Shown: piece after piece, positions 63,965 through 64,000 of the stretch | Numbering within the stretch: the first letter of the stretch is position 1 | Layout: each line of letters opens with the position of its first letter | From: Engraulis encrasicolus | Taxonomy: Eukaryota > Chordata > Actinopteri > Clupeiformes > Engraulidae | NCBI RefSeq assembly: GCF_034702125.1 | Contig: NC_085859.1 | Coordinates: 6,999,547 to 7,063,546 of the forward strand | Direction of reading: 5' to 3' | DNA: 64,000 nt | Made by a program: the position numbers and the translations under genes | The notes under the pieces: generated by a model | What the model was told of the DNA's origin: nothing | Seen by the model: only the letters and a program-made list of their open reading frames with translations | Database searches by the model: none

Positions 63965-64000
63965 TATGTGTTAAACAGGCTGACATTTTATGTGCTGTGT
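63965..64000. repeat. 36-bp exact copy of 54251-54286 at the window edge
   Basis: TATGTGTTAAACAGGCTGAC plus the next 16 bases are identical in both places. The match runs off the window, so its length is unknown. Confidence 0.85.

Overview
This window looks like gene-poor, transposon-dense DNA from a ray-finned fish. The evidence is a cluster of fish-type TRIM (finTRIM-like) genes, Tc1/mariner, hAT and piggyBac-like elements, fish-type LINEs and SINEs, and very long CA/GT microsatellites at the same intron positions of related genes. Nothing bacterial (operons, ribosome binding sites, CRISPR) is present. All calls come from reading the sequence; no database was searched.

Layout. 1-4102: 3' part of a Ty3/Gypsy retrotransposon (pol from the RT catalytic motif onward, then the 3' LTR) with tRNA-like modules in and next to its LTR. 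4100-7400: MITEs and unassigned DNA. 7421-7618: a perfect 198-bp palindrome built from TRIM-intron sequence. 7979-34940: a TRIM cluster. Copy A (7979-10443) lacks the RING and B-box exons. Copy B (14343-20364) has eight exons whose phases agree and whose sum is an open frame of 581 codons. A decayed exon of another copy lies at 23401. Copy C (25969-33351) starts well (RING, B-boxes) but is broken in exon 3 by Tc1 elements, including an intact 1.6-kb Tc1 with a complete 337-aa DD34E transposase, and by a 5'-truncated LINE; it has no B30.2 exon.

34941-48800: no host gene recognised. It holds inverted-repeat elements and a ~1.5-kb fold-back element that received a BEL/Pao-like retrotransposon with two LTRs and only gag and protease. 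48820-52848: a two-exon C2H2 gene with an acidic N-terminus and 20 zinc fingers, surrounded by copies of one TTAA-flanked MITE family. 54364-54950: a minisatellite made of hAT terminal sequence.

55150-63964 is a nest of transposons. A Tc1 relic contains a fold-back Tc1 relative. That contains a hAT MITE and a full-length R2-like (restriction-like-endonuclease) retroelement, which is itself split by a 1.9-kb hAT element with a perfect 8-bp target duplication. The R2-like element has direct terminal repeats of ~110 bp that begin and end exactly at its borders, and each can fold into a pseudoknot. This is the most unusual structure seen.

The only host genes likely to work are TRIM copy B, possibly the 5' part of copy C, and the zinc-finger gene. 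TRIM proteins of this type are E3 ubiquitin ligases often linked to innate immunity; the zinc-finger gene is a probable DNA-binding regulator.
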